From: JAWUXM01 sp034111325
Lineage (GTDB): Bacteria; Pseudomonadota; Alphaproteobacteria; Rickettsiales; JABIRX01
Length of the DNA stretch: 64,000 nt
NCBI GenBank assembly: GCA_034111325.1
Contig: JAWUXM010000002.1
Span: 62,001-126,000, forward strand
Direction: 5' to 3'
The translations under genes and the position numbers were made by a program. Below, in pieces: positions 8,456 through 16,910 of this stretch. The notes beneath the pieces are model-generated. The model saw only the letters and a list, made by a program, of their open reading frames with translations, had not been told where the DNA came from and made no database searches. The first letter of the stretch is position 1. Every line of letters begins with the position of its first letter.

Positions 8456-9532
8456 TTATAATGGTGGTGTTAAAGTTAATATTTTTCCAAATAGTGAAAC
8501 CTTGAAATTCGCGGCTTTTAAGGCATCAATCAAGGTGCTACCGTCATCTTCCGAATCAACAACTATATGTGCGTATCTTGCCGATATAGATTTAATTTTA
8601 AAGTTTTTTGCTTGCTCTATTGTAGATAAACGTTGTTTTACTTTTACCCATTCCGATAGATTTGGCAACGCAATCAAAAATTCTTTTTTGCTAGCTGGCT
8701 GCTGCTGGGCATATTCGAGCACACCACCATCTAATACAAAAACCGTCTGTTTTGCCAAAGCTACAAGATGTTGATATATGTCATCTTTTTTATCCGCAGT
8801 GATTTGCTGCGCAACAAAGACATTGTTCCAATCGTTAATTTGGCGAATCATTAGTTCAAATGAAACCTCATCGGCAATGGTCTGATAATCGTAGATAATC
8901 TGTGCTATTATGACTTTATCAGCTTTATATTTCGCCTGCAAAAATTCTATTTTCTCAGCGGGCAAAGAGCCAATATTTTCCATATTCAACAATGTAATAT
9001 CTTCTAAATCACCAAGTGGAGTTTTAATTTCGACATTCGCGTTAGTTGAATATTCACGCCACATATCTAACCAGATATTTTCCGGCTGCCAAAGAATATT
9101 CGTACCATTCTCCGTAAATAACGGGATGATTAAGAATGAATATTTATCTTTTGGCTTTTCAGTATCACCAGTATTTTTGGCTTCCTTTTTTTTCAAAAGA
9201 AACAAAGTATATTCAGGATTAAAAGAAATATTTAAATTGGCACGGTAGCGTCTTTCAGAAAAGCGCTCTTTGTCAAATTCTATACCACTGACTAACTTGG
9301 TTACTTCCTTATCGCTATATTTAAGATCCTGTGATTCTAGGCGATAGAGCAATATATCAAAGGCCTTCCTCTGCGCCTTACTAATAGCAGTTTGCCGAGC
9401 TTCATCTGCATCCTTACCGATCTCATCAACATAGATATTATTCACTTTAAATTTATCATCTTCTGCAGCCAGCGCTGAAAATGAACAACTCAAGAATATC
9501 AATAGGGCTGAAAATATTAGTTTAATTTGCAT
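8456..9532 (-). CDS. DUF2066-type exported protein
   Basis: About 358 aa from the ATG at 9532. That start gives a clean signal peptide ending SFSALAAEDD, whereas a longer frame to 9577 would put 15 extra residues before it. The first domain has the DUF2066 look (VDEIGKDADEARQTAISKAQRKAF), and the rest is a mixed alpha/beta region with no known catalytic motif. It is probably periplasmic. The start overlaps the end of ybgC by 11 bp, so it is in that operon. The function is unknown. Confidence 0.75.
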   Translation of the reverse strand: MQIKLIFSALLIFLSCSFSALAAEDDKFKVNNIYVDEIGKDADEARQTAISKAQRKAFDILLYRLESQDLKYSDKEVTKLVSGIEFDKERFSERRYRANLNISFNPEYTLFLLKKKEAKNTGDTEKPKDKYSFLIIPLFTENGTNILWQPENIWLDMWREYSTNANVEIKTPLGDLEDITLLNMENIGSLPAEKIEFLQAKYKADKVIIAQIIYDYQTIADEVSFELMIRQINDWNNVFVAQQITADKKDDIYQHLVALAKQTVFVLDGGVLEYAQQQPASKKEFLIALPNLSEWVKVKQRLSTIEQAKNFKIKSISARYAHIVVDSEDDGSTLIDALKAANFKVSLFGKILTLTPPL

Positions 9533-9917
9533 GGAATAAATTTTTAGGCATCCTAATCGGTTTAAAATTTCTATCAATAGATACTATTTTAACTTTTATA
9601 TCAGCAATTGCCACACCATCTATTTCTATCTTCTGTAGCATTTCAACTGATGCACCTCCTAAGTTTTCTAATATAGTATGAACCTCTATTAAATCATCCA
9701 ACCTTGCTGGTTTGATGATTTCCATATTAACATTTTTTACAACGAACAAAACCCCTTCTGCATTATTTAGCTCAGATTGGTTCACGCCTAAATCACGCAA
9801 AAGCTCAGTGCGCGCTCTTTCAGCAAATTTAAGATAATTCGCGTAATAAACAACGCCGCCTGCATCAGTATCTTCATAATAGATGCGATAAGTAACTTTA
9901 TGATTCTGGGATATCAT
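9522..9917 (-). CDS. ybgC: Acyl-CoA thioesterase YbgC (hotdog fold)
   Basis: Hotdog-fold thioesterase of about 131 aa. The motif YYEDTDAGGVVYYANYLKF, with the conserved catalytic Asp, and the following FAERARTELLR are diagnostic of YbgC. ATG 9917 is chosen because it places the motif about 14 residues in; longer frames run into ruvB. It overlaps the ruvB end by 20 bp. YbgC usually stands before tolQRA-pal, but no tol genes follow here: DUF2066 does. Confidence 0.9.
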   Translation of the reverse strand: MISQNHKVTYRIYYEDTDAGGVVYYANYLKFAERARTELLRDLGVNQSELNNAEGVLFVVKNVNMEIIKPARLDDLIEVHTILENLGGASVEMLQKIEIDGVAIADIKVKIVSIDRNFKPIRMPKNLFHAN

Positions 9918-10947
9918 CAAAAATCTCTGGTTGATTGGCGTTATTATTGGCCGGTGGAACCATACCAATATGTATAAAGGATTTACTGGTGATGATGCGC
10001 CCACGTGGTGTTTTAGCAACAAATCCATTTTGGATCAAATATGGCTCAATTGTCTCTTCGATTGAATCTTTTTGTTCAGACAATGCCGCTGCAATTGTCT
10101 CTACTCCGACTGGTCCACCTGCATAATTTTCAGCAATAAACATTAGATAACGGCGATCTGATAAATCCAGACCATATTTATCAACCTCTAATTTCTGCAA
10201 GGCAAAATCTGCTACTTCTAAAGTAATTATCTCGCTACCAGCAACCGAAGCAAAGTCCCTAACTCTGCGTAGCAACCGTAGCGCAATTCTTGGTGTGCCA
10301 CGTGAACGTTTGGCGATTTCTTCTGCCCCTCCTTCATCAGGCTGGCATTGGAGAATCTTAGCTGCACGCGTAATGACTTGTTTGAGCTCGGCAATATCAT
10401 AAAATTGCAAACGAGTAGGAATTCCGAAGCGATCACGCAATGGTCCGGAAATCAGCCCCATTCTTGTAGTTGCACCAACTAATGTAAATTCTGGCAAGTC
10501 AATCCTTATTGATCTCGCCGTTGGCCCTTCGCCAATAATTATATCTAATTTAAAATCCTCCATTGCTGAATAAAGCACTTCTTCAACTGACGGAGTTAAG
10601 CGGTGAATTTCATCGATAAATAAAACATCACCTTTTTGCAGATTGGTAAGAATAGCCGCTAAATCCCCCGCCTTGGATAACATCGGTCCAGAAGTTGCTT
10701 TAAAATTCACCCCCATTTCCTTGGAGATAATTGACGCGATTGTTGTTTTGCCTAAACCCGGAGGACCATAAAGCAAAATATGATCGAGTACATCTTCACG
10801 ATTTTTCGCAGCATGGATGAATATGGAAAGATTCTCCTTAACCTGCTTTTGACCAATAAACTCACTAAAACTCTGTGGCCGCACAGGGTTGCCTACATGT
10901 TCATCGAGAACTTCTTCTGGACTGACTATGCGATTATCTTCTTTCAT
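9898..10947 (-). CDS. ruvB: Holliday junction branch migration helicase RuvB
   Basis: AAA+ motor that drives branch migration of Holliday junctions with RuvA. It is 349 aa. Walker A is LLYGPPGLGKTTIA (about residues 57-70), Walker B is DVLFIDEIHRL, sensor 1 is in LVGATTRMG, and the Arg finger region is GPLRDRFGI. The C-terminal winged helix contains TPRGR. Its start overlaps the ruvA end by 4 bp. All parts are present. Confidence 0.97.
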   Translation of the reverse strand: MKEDNRIVSPEEVLDEHVGNPVRPQSFSEFIGQKQVKENLSIFIHAAKNREDVLDHILLYGPPGLGKTTIASIISKEMGVNFKATSGPMLSKAGDLAAILTNLQKGDVLFIDEIHRLTPSVEEVLYSAMEDFKLDIIIGEGPTARSIRIDLPEFTLVGATTRMGLISGPLRDRFGIPTRLQFYDIAELKQVITRAAKILQCQPDEGGAEEIAKRSRGTPRIALRLLRRVRDFASVAGSEIITLEVADFALQKLEVDKYGLDLSDRRYLMFIAENYAGGPVGVETIAAALSEQKDSIEETIEPYLIQNGFVAKTPRGRIITSKSFIHIGMVPPANNNANQPEIFDDIPES

Positions 10948-11555
10948 TTAGCTAATAATTTAAGACTCTCGGTGATGAGTTTTGATAGATCCACCTCATT
11001 ATCATTACTATATATTTTTTTCACACAATCAAGGGCTGCTAGGCGCTGATAGCCAAGATTTTCCAACGCTGAAACTGCATCGAATAAGATCTGATTACCT
11101 TTATTAACAGGGGTTTTTTCAGCTGAGCTTGCAAGATTCGCTCCGCCTAATGGGATTTTGGCAATTTTATCTTTCAACTCAGCAACTATCCGCTGCCCTG
11201 CTTTTGGCCCAACGCCGCTAACTCGTGTAAATGCAGTTTTGTCCTGCATAAGAATAGCGTCATAAATATCCTGCGGGGTCATCAAACCTAAAATTGCCAA
11301 AGCAGTTTTTGCACCTATGCCACTGATTTTATTAAGCTCCAAAAACCAATGTTTTTCATCTGCTTCTGCGAAACCAAAAAGATGGATATGATCCTCGCGA
11401 ACGTGGGTATGAATGAATAATGTGGCAGACTCGCCTTTGACTAAACGATCAAGAATCCGCACTGGGCAAAAGATCTCATAGCCAACGCCATTAACATCAA
11501 GCAAACAAAAATCCTTGCCTATTTCGTCTATTATTCCTTTTAACTTTCCTATCAT
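10944..11555 (-). CDS. ruvA: Holliday junction DNA helicase subunit RuvA
   Basis: Binds four-way junctions as a tetramer and loads RuvB. It is 203 aa. The N-terminal OB domain begins MIGKLKGIIDEIG, helix-hairpin-helix motifs include LNKISGIGAKTALAIL and FTRVSGVGPKAGQRIV, and the C-terminal RuvB-contact domain ends the protein. It overlaps ruvB by 4 bp. About 115 bp containing a repeat end separate it from ruvC. Confidence 0.96.
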   Translation of the reverse strand: MIGKLKGIIDEIGKDFCLLDVNGVGYEIFCPVRILDRLVKGESATLFIHTHVREDHIHLFGFAEADEKHWFLELNKISGIGAKTALAILGLMTPQDIYDAILMQDKTAFTRVSGVGPKAGQRIVAELKDKIAKIPLGGANLASSAEKTPVNKGNQILFDAVSALENLGYQRLAALDCVKKIYSNDNEVDLSKLITESLKLLAK

Positions 11556-11560
11556 TTTTA

Positions 11561-11630
11561 TAAATTAATTTTTTTGCGCCCTTTTTAGTAAATGTCCTGT
11601 TTTCACTCGAGTCACGTATGAAGCCAGACC
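11561..11630 (+). repeat. R1 repeat, left-end copy between ruvC and ruvA
   Basis: TTAATTTTTTTGCGCCCTTTTTAG followed by CACTCGAGTCACGTATGAAG matches the left half of the R1 copy at 36764. No clear right end is visible before ruvC. Together with the inverted end at 12205 it brackets ruvC. Confidence 0.6.
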
Positions 11631-11671
11631 TAGTTTATTCCAGCATCTTGATTAATTGTAAACGGAAAAAC

Positions 11672-12163
11672 CTAGGAAGCTTTGAGTTTATGAATGGACA
11701 AATGTTGAGTATGGCAAATCGCTGCGGCCACCGCATCGGCCTCATCAAAAGCAGTAATGTTAGAATTAGGCAGAAGATATTTAAGCATAGCAACAACTTG
11801 CTGCTTATCCGCCCTGCCTGCGCCTACGACAGTTTTTTTGATTAAAGTTGCGGCATATTCATAAATTGGCAAACCACTCAACACACAAGAAAGCATTATC
11901 GCCCCGCGTGCATGTCCTAACTTTAGCGATGAAATTGGATTTTTATTTACAAAAGTCTCTTCAATGGCAACGGAGTCCGGCTGATAATCTTTTATCACCT
12001 GCTCAATGGTCTCATGAAGCTCTAATAAACGCTCTGCGATTGGTTTTTTATTATTGGTAGTAACTGTGCCTGACGCTATGTAGGTAAGGCTATTATTGTG
12101 AAATTTAACAATCCCCCAACCGCATGTTCCAAGCGCCGGATCTATTCCTAATATTATCGTCAT
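11672..12163 (-). CDS. ruvC: Holliday junction resolvase RuvC
   Basis: Endonuclease that cuts Holliday junctions symmetrically. It is 163 aa. The first acidic residue is in ILGIDPALGTCGWGIV (Asp 7); the others are in VAIEETFVNKNP and in FDEADAVAAAICH near the C-terminus. The length is normal. It sits between yebC and ruvA as expected, but is flanked by inverted ends of the R1 repeat. Confidence 0.96.
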   Translation of the reverse strand: MTIILGIDPALGTCGWGIVKFHNNSLTYIASGTVTTNNKKPIAERLLELHETIEQVIKDYQPDSVAIEETFVNKNPISSLKLGHARGAIMLSCVLSGLPIYEYAATLIKKTVVGAGRADKQQVVAMLKYLLPNSNITAFDEADAVAAAICHTQHLSIHKLKAS

Positions 12164-12204
12164 AATTCCTCCCCTCTTTTCTTTTTATCTCTTGGTTTTT
12201 TATT

Positions 12205-12234
12205 CACTAAAAAGGGCGCAAAAAGATTAATTTT
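12205..12234 (-). repeat. R1 repeat end at yebC stop
   Basis: CACTAAAAAGGGCGCAAAAAG then ATTAATTTT is the reverse complement of the R1 left end at 11561. It overlaps the yebC stop codon. Confidence 0.55.
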
Positions 12235-12949
12235 CAATTTCAAAATTGTGATAAACTTTTTGCATATCATCATCATCTTCAAGTGCGTCTATCATTTTAA
12301 GTAATGTAACTGCTTTTTCTTCATCAACTTCTATAGGAGTTTTTGCCTGCCAAACCAAAGCTGCACTTTCAGGGTCTCCATATTTAACAACTAAACCATC
12401 GCGCACTGCAGCAAAATCATCAATCGCACAAGTAATAATATGAAACTCCTCATCAGACTCTGCCGACTCTGCGCCTAACTCAACGGCTACTTCGAATATC
12501 TCGTCACTACTTGCCACAGTTGCAGGAAAAACAATCTCACCAACATGCTCAAACATGAAATTCACGCTACCAGTTTCGCCAAGTGAGCCCGATGCTTTGC
12601 TAAATATCGTTCGCACAGAAGACGCCGTACGGTTTTTATTGTCCGTTAAAGCTTCGACGATAAAGGCTGTCCCGCCTGCGCCGTAGCCCTCATAACGCAT
12701 CTCTTCATAATTCTCCCCAGAATCCGCACCGCTACCTTTTTTGATAGCATTATCAATACGCTCTTTTGGTAGATTTTGTGAGCGTGCAGCAATAAGTGCG
12801 CCCCGTAAGCGTGGGTTACCATCAGGGTCATCACCACCCTTGGCAGCGACGGTAATTTCTCGTACTAATTTTGTAAAAATCTTCGCACGCTTTTTATCCT
12901 GTGCGCCTTTACGGTGTTTGATATTTGCAAATTGTGAATGACCTGCCAT
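12227..12949 (-). CDS. yebC: YebC/PmpR-family protein
   Basis: A 240-aa protein of the YebC/TACO1 family, cytoplasmic, described as a transcription regulator and, in newer work, as a factor that helps ribosomes through proline-rich stretches. The typical N-terminus MAGHSQFANIKHRKGAQD is present, as are GNPRLRGAL and the central YEGYGAGGTAFIVEALTDN. The length is normal. It precedes ruvC as in many proteobacteria and is 2 bp downstream of metZ. Confidence 0.95.
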   Translation of the reverse strand: MAGHSQFANIKHRKGAQDKKRAKIFTKLVREITVAAKGGDDPDGNPRLRGALIAARSQNLPKERIDNAIKKGSGADSGENYEEMRYEGYGAGGTAFIVEALTDNKNRTASSVRTIFSKASGSLGETGSVNFMFEHVGEIVFPATVASSDEIFEVAVELGAESAESDEEFHIITCAIDDFAAVRDGLVVKYGDPESAALVWQAKTPIEVDEEKAVTLLKMIDALEDDDDMQKVYHNFEIEN

Positions 12950-12951
12950 CG

Positions 12952-14154
12952 CTAATTACCTAATGCATTCTCAAAATCTTTCTGTAAATCAATGACATCC
13001 TCAAGACCAATCGACAAACGCAACAAACCACCTGTAATGCCGAGCTTTATTTGCTCCGCCTCTTCAATATTTGAATGAGTCGTAGTTGCAGGATGCGTGA
13101 TTATGCTTTTGCTATCACCAAGATTGTTGGAGATATCAACCAAACGCAGCTTATTCATTAGTTTAAAAGCTTCGGCTTTACCTCCCTCTACCTCAAAAGC
13201 GATTAATGAACCACCGCTCTTCATTTGCTTTTGTGCTAACTCATATTGCGGATGCGACTGCAAACCCGGATAGATAACTTTGGCAATTTTGCTATGGCTC
13301 TCTAGAAACTCAGCTATTTTTTGTGCATTGGCAACATGTCGCTCAATACGCAAATTGAACGTTTCTAGTGATTTCAGAACCACCCATGCATTAAACGGGC
13401 TCAGCGCTGCACCAGTATGGCGGTGAAACGGCAACAAGGTTTCAGTGATAAATTCTTCACTACTAAGCACTGCGCCGCCTAATGTTTTTCCACCACCATC
13501 GAAATGTTTAGTTGTTGAATAAACCACAATATCAGCACCTAAAGCAAAAGGCTTTTGTCCATATGGCGTTGCAAAAATATTATCGACGATAAAACTCGCC
13601 CCATGTTTTTTACAAAGTTTGCCAACAAATTCGACGTCAGTTAATTCAAGGTTTGGGTTAGCTGGCGATTCAACAAATACTACTTTCGTATTTTCCTTAA
13701 ATGCGGCCTCCCAAGCAGCATTATCTTTGCTATCAACAAAAGTTACTTCCACACCATAATTTGGCAGAATGTTTTTGATAATATGGTAACAAGAACCAAA
13801 TAGCACTTTACCTGCAATGATATGATCACCCGCTTTGATCTGACACATAATAGCCGAGAAAACAGCAGCCATGCCGCTCGCCGTTACGCAACAAGCCTCC
13901 GCACCCTCCTCTAAAAGAGTCAGCCTATCCTCAAGCATTTTAAGATTTGGATTCACATAGCGTGAATATACATAGCCCGGCTCTTCCCCGTTAAAGCGAC
14001 GCTCAGCCGTTTCTGCATCATTATAGCAAAATCCTGAATTTAGAAAAATCGCCTCGCTCGTCTCACCGAAATTTGAACGCAGTGTTCCACCACGCACCAA
14101 CTTGGTTTGCGTGCTTGTATTTTTGGGTAAATCCTTATTTTTATAATTTGTCAT
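12952..14154 (-). CDS. metZ: O-succinylhomoserine sulfhydrylase (Cys/Met PLP enzyme)
   Basis: PLP enzyme of the cystathionine gamma-synthase family, 400 aa. The PLP lysine lies in YSTTKHFDGGGKTLGG, and the cofactor-binding AEACCVTASGMAAVFSA is near residue 85. The SxxKHxDGxG pattern is typical of MetZ, which makes homocysteine from O-succinylhomoserine and sulfide; cystathionine gamma-synthase or methionine gamma-lyase cannot be excluded from sequence alone. It is the first gene of the minus-strand run and is divergent from the DinJ/YafQ pair. Confidence 0.87.
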   Translation of the reverse strand: MTNYKNKDLPKNTSTQTKLVRGGTLRSNFGETSEAIFLNSGFCYNDAETAERRFNGEEPGYVYSRYVNPNLKMLEDRLTLLEEGAEACCVTASGMAAVFSAIMCQIKAGDHIIAGKVLFGSCYHIIKNILPNYGVEVTFVDSKDNAAWEAAFKENTKVVFVESPANPNLELTDVEFVGKLCKKHGASFIVDNIFATPYGQKPFALGADIVVYSTTKHFDGGGKTLGGAVLSSEEFITETLLPFHRHTGAALSPFNAWVVLKSLETFNLRIERHVANAQKIAEFLESHSKIAKVIYPGLQSHPQYELAQKQMKSGGSLIAFEVEGGKAEAFKLMNKLRLVDISNNLGDSKSIITHPATTTHSNIEEAEQIKLGITGGLLRLSIGLEDVIDLQKDFENALGN

Positions 14155-14228
14155 TTCTTTAGCAATTTGGTTGGTGCGTAGGATAAGAAAAGCTGCCTAA
14201 TTTGCAAGAAAGTTGACCGCAACTGCCT

Positions 14229-14244
14229 ACATATGAATATATGT
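14229..14244. promoter_or_regulatory. Palindrome upstream of the toxin-antitoxin pair
   Basis: ACATATGAATATATGT is a palindrome with 6-bp arms, about 110 bp upstream of the antitoxin ATG in the divergent region with metZ. RelB/DinJ antitoxins usually repress their own promoter at such sites, but no direct evidence ties it to this protein. Confidence 0.35.
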
Positions 14245-14352
14245 TGCATTTGCAGCCATTTGCAATATACTAAAGTTACGGGGGTGCTGAACCCAGAAAT
14301 TTTTGATTTGGTTTCAACAGCCTCATGATAACAAATATTTCTGAGGTTTATT

Positions 14353-14610
14353 ATGACTAACACCACAATCCAAGCACGCATAAATCCTAAGTTAAAAGCC
14401 GAAGCAGACGCAATCTTCGCTGCCATTGGCTTAAAAACATCTGATGCTATTCGCATGTTTCTCAAACAAACAGTGAATGAGGGCGGCCTGCCTTTTAAAC
14501 CAAGCGCTAAAGTGCCTAACAAATCAACAATAGCAGCTATGGAGGAAGATATAAAAGGCTTAAAGTCCTATCAAAATGCAGATGAGTTATTTAAAGATTT
14601 AGGAATGTAA
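14353..14610 (+). CDS. RelB/DinJ-family antitoxin
   Basis: An 85-aa antitoxin. The N-terminal ribbon-helix-helix domain (TTIQARINPKLKAEADAI, then GLKTSDAIRMFLKQTV) matches DinJ/RelB. The C-terminal third is charged and should wrap the toxin. It has a good ribosome-binding site (CTGAGG, 7 bp before ATG). It ends exactly where the toxin gene starts. In such systems antitoxin and antitoxin-toxin complex repress the operon. Confidence 0.9.
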   Translation: MTNTTIQARINPKLKAEADAIFAAIGLKTSDAIRMFLKQTVNEGGLPFKPSAKVPNKSTIAAMEEDIKGLKSYQNADELFKDLGM

Positions 14611-14883
14611 ATGTTAAACATCACCCCCAAATCTCAGTTCAAAAAAGACCTAAAGCGCTGTAAGAAAAGAGGAAAAGACACTAGTAAAATCAAAGCATTG
14701 ATTGATTTACTCGCAGAAAAACAAAAACTGCCAAGCAAATATCGCGATCATACCCTGACTGGAAACTACGTTAATCATCGAGAATTCCATATAGAACCAG
14801 ATTGGTTACTAATATATCAGATCATTGATCAAAACTTGATATTGGCTCGTACAGGCTCGCACGCAGATTTATTCAGCAAATAA
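14611..14883 (+). CDS. YafQ-family mRNA interferase toxin
   Basis: A 90-aa RelE/ParE-superfamily toxin of the YafQ branch, a ribosome-dependent mRNA endonuclease in known members. Visible motifs are TPKSQFKKDLKRCKKRGKD at the N-terminus, LPSKYRDHTLTGNY in the middle, and DWLLIYQIIDQNLILARTG with SHADLF at the C-terminus; the HRE and SHADLF histidines correspond to YafQ catalytic positions. Start and stop are intact, so the pair looks functional. Confidence 0.9.
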   Translation: MLNITPKSQFKKDLKRCKKRGKDTSKIKALIDLLAEKQKLPSKYRDHTLTGNYVNHREFHIEPDWLLIYQIIDQNLILARTGSHADLFSK

Positions 14884-14930
14884 TTGACTTCTAATGTGTT
14901 TTGGATAAAACACGCTCTTGCAATTATATT

Positions 14931-15042
14931 GTCATTGCCTGAATCCCACAGCGATTCTAAGGCAATATAGGACAATTACAAAAAGCATCTGGTTCTTTGC
15001 TCCTAGACTCCCCTATAATTCTTGCAGAATTCAGGGAGTGAC
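14931..15042 (+). repeat. Dispersed two-hairpin repeat, family R2, copy 1
   Basis: It begins GTCATTGCCTGAATCCCACAG and ends GAATTCAGGGAGTGAC. Two hairpins are visible: GCCTGAATCnnnnnnGATTCTAAGGC and CTCCC...GAATTC...GGGAG. Related copies are at 44451-44560 (inverted) and 47290-47400. It fills most of the gap between yafQ and tRNA-Ala. Confidence 0.7.
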
Positions 15043-15066
15043 ACAGTCCAGCTATTTTGATTTATT

Positions 15067-15142
15067 GGGGCTATGGCGCAGTTGGTAGCGCGCTTGCATG
15101 GCATGCAAGAGGTCGTCGGTTCGACTCCGACTAGCTCCACCA
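15067..15142 (+). tRNA. tRNA-Ala (anticodon GGC)
   Basis: A 76-nt cloverleaf: acceptor GGGGCTA paired with TAGCTCC, D-arm GCGCAGTTGGTAGCGC, anticodon stem CTTGC/GCAAG with loop ATGGCAT (anticodon GGC), T-arm GTCGGTTCGACTCCGAC and encoded CCA. Confidence 0.95.
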
Positions 15143-15199
15143 AAACCTTGGAATATTACCGACAAGTCTATTTCTGTCACTTATTTCCCTGTAAAGCTT

Positions 15200-15357
15200 C
15201 TCTCTACTATTGAAAATTTAGTGATGAGAATGATTTTTCAGTGATTATCAGCGAAAAAACATAGCCGCTGTGGAGTGACAAATAGAAAAGTTAACACTCA
15301 ACAAAAATCACAAAGCCTAGTTAGCCACACAATCTCGTCAATGGCTCACGTAAAACA
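15200..15357 (-). pseudogene. Decayed copy of the 47.5-kb segment (90-aa gene 3' end plus parS repeat)
   Basis: On the plus strand CAGTGATTATCAGCGAAAAA leading into ACATAG matches the coding strand of the last codons and stop of the 90-aa gene at 47578. The sequence after it (GGAGTGACAAATAGAAAAG, then CACAAAGCCTAGTTA) matches what follows that gene, ending in a degenerate parS, TGGCTCACGTAAAACA (15342-15357). Upstream, only the end of the gene remains recognisable. The gap 15143-15490 otherwise holds an R1 repeat and no gene. Confidence 0.65.
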
Positions 15358-15397
15358 TTAGAGAATAAACTAGTTTTTTATATTACGGGACTGTTTC

Positions 15398-15493
15398 GAA
15401 TTAATGTTTTTGCATGCTTCTCACTACTTAGAAGCTTTTAGCTTCTAAGTAGTGGCAGAGCTAACTCATTGAAAATCAAAGCAAAAAAATTTA
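15398..15493. repeat. R1 repeat with a perfect 14-bp hairpin
   Basis: The ends GAATTAATGTTTTTGCATGC and AAATCAAAGCAAAAAAATTT match family R1. The middle is a perfect 14-bp stem CACTACTTAGAAGC / GCTTCTAAGTAGTG with a 5-base loop (15422-15454). It overlaps the stop codon of the next gene and may act as a terminator for it. Confidence 0.7.
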
Positions 15494-16582
15494 ACTCGCA
15501 ATAGCCCCATTATGTAAGACTTGCTGGATAAAAAAAGATTTTTTCTCCGTATATGTTTCGCGGTCATCTTTATAGAGAAGGGCGAGCTCTTCCTTTAATT
15601 TAACATATTCATTAGCTATATGCATATTTGCTCTTAGAATATTGCGAAATTTTACTCGCTCATCCCATAAATCACTTTCATATGGCACTAGATGGAGGTG
15701 ATGAGTTCGAAATTTAGGAGAAGGCTTGCAAAACCAATGCATAACATCTTTCTTATATGGTGAGTAACAATACCCATTTTGTGAAAGCTTCTCTATTGCT
15801 AATTGAGACTCTTCCAGAGATTTAACGCCAAACATTATGTCTATAATTGGTTTGGCAACTAGCTCTGCAACTGCTGTGCTTCCTACATGCTCTATAGTGC
15901 CATATAGGTGCTCACCTATAATATTAAGTAGAAATTGTTTTTCTGCTTGAAATTTTACAACCCATTCAGGGTTATATTTTGATAATATTATTGGAGCATC
16001 TTTATTCTTCAGTACATAAAATTTTTCTTTGCCATATTCTTTGCTGTTTACTTCTTGTGCGAGTTTAAACCCAATTTTTGCTAAAACTTTCTGTGAGGCG
16101 ATATTGCTGGGAACAGTAACCGCGACTATCCTTGTAATATCTAGATTATGATCAAAAACAAACTCCACACAGGCTTTTGCAAGCTCTGTTGCATAATTTT
16201 TACCCCAATATTGCTTATATAAAACATAGCCAATTTCAATATCTCTATTGAGATACTTATCTGAATTTATTGAAGCAAGAGGATTTCTATCACTATCAGG
16301 ATCATGAAACAAAGACATCCCACATGAGCCAACAAACTCATCAGCTTCTTTGCTAAATACTGCAAAGTTAGTAAAGCCAAGCTTGTCCATCCATAATTCA
16401 TATCTTGCCAATTTTGTCTCTATATCTTCCCTCGTACAAGCAGGGCATTCCATTGCTTCTAGCACATCTGCATCATTCCAGAGATTAAAAGATAAATCGA
16501 AGTCATCTTGTGGATGAAAAGGGCGCAGATAGAAGTTTTTTGTTTCAATGATGTTCATAAGCGGTTCTTTATTTGGCATCAT
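15491..16582 (-). CDS. GNAT acetyltransferase fused to GrpB/UPF0157 domain
   Basis: A 363-aa two-domain protein. Residues about 10-190 are a RimJ/RimL-type GNAT acetyltransferase (NFYLRPFHPQDDFDL, EIGYVLYKQYWGKNYATEL, acetyl-CoA loop, then PSNIASQKVLAKIGF). Residues about 195-355 are a GrpB/UPF0157 domain, related to nucleotidyltransferases (IEHVGSTAVAELVAKPIID, THHLHLVPY). The start is unclear: ATG 16582 overlaps the preceding gene by 14 bp, and ATG 16558 would avoid this. Neither has a strong ribosome-binding site. The substrate is unknown; antibiotic or small-molecule modification is possible. Confidence 0.85.
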   Translation of the reverse strand: MMPNKEPLMNIIETKNFYLRPFHPQDDFDLSFNLWNDADVLEAMECPACTREDIETKLARYELWMDKLGFTNFAVFSKEADEFVGSCGMSLFHDPDSDRNPLASINSDKYLNRDIEIGYVLYKQYWGKNYATELAKACVEFVFDHNLDITRIVAVTVPSNIASQKVLAKIGFKLAQEVNSKEYGKEKFYVLKNKDAPIILSKYNPEWVVKFQAEKQFLLNIIGEHLYGTIEHVGSTAVAELVAKPIIDIMFGVKSLEESQLAIEKLSQNGYCYSPYKKDVMHWFCKPSPKFRTHHLHLVPYESDLWDERVKFRNILRANMHIANEYVKLKEELALLYKDDRETYTEKKSFFIQQVLHNGAIAS

Positions 16583-16910
16583 GGAGGTGATATTTATGGG
16601 CGATCATAAAGGCACGGCCAGCGCGGGCAAAATAGATTGCAGCGATAATTAATATTGGCAGAGAAATAATTAAATGCATATAGATGGGTAGTGAATATTT
16701 GAGTTCCATAACTACAAAAAGCGGCGTGAATATGAATAATATGATACACATTGAAATGAATATCGGGCCATCTGCTAAATCGCTTTGTGGAATATGCATG
16801 TTGCAAACCGTACATTCTTTATGAATCATCATCACCCCATAAAATAATCCACCCTTCTTGCAAGCAGGGCATTTTTGAGTAATTGCAGTTTTAAAAAGTT
16901 TTTTGAGCAT
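16569..16910 (-). CDS. DUF983 membrane protein
   Basis: About 113 aa. A zinc-ribbon-like pair CPACKKG and CTVCNMHIPQSD precedes two membrane segments (MCIILFIFTPLFVVMEL and LIISLPILIIAAIYF), the DUF983 layout. I chose ATG 16910; one codon upstream is a TTG. The first codons (ATG CTC AAA AAA) are formed by the tail of a parS-carrying repeat. The function is unknown; family members often stand near respiratory genes. Confidence 0.8.
   Translation of the reverse strand: MLKKLFKTAITQKCPACKKGGLFYGVMMIHKECTVCNMHIPQSDLADGPIFISMCIILFIFTPLFVVMELKYSLPIYMHLIISLPILIIAAIYFARAGRAFMIAHKYHLHDAK

Noticed and set aside
14151..14522. 123-codon minus-strand frame over the toxin-antitoxin promoter
   Set aside because: It lies antisense to the antitoxin gene, which has clear family motifs.
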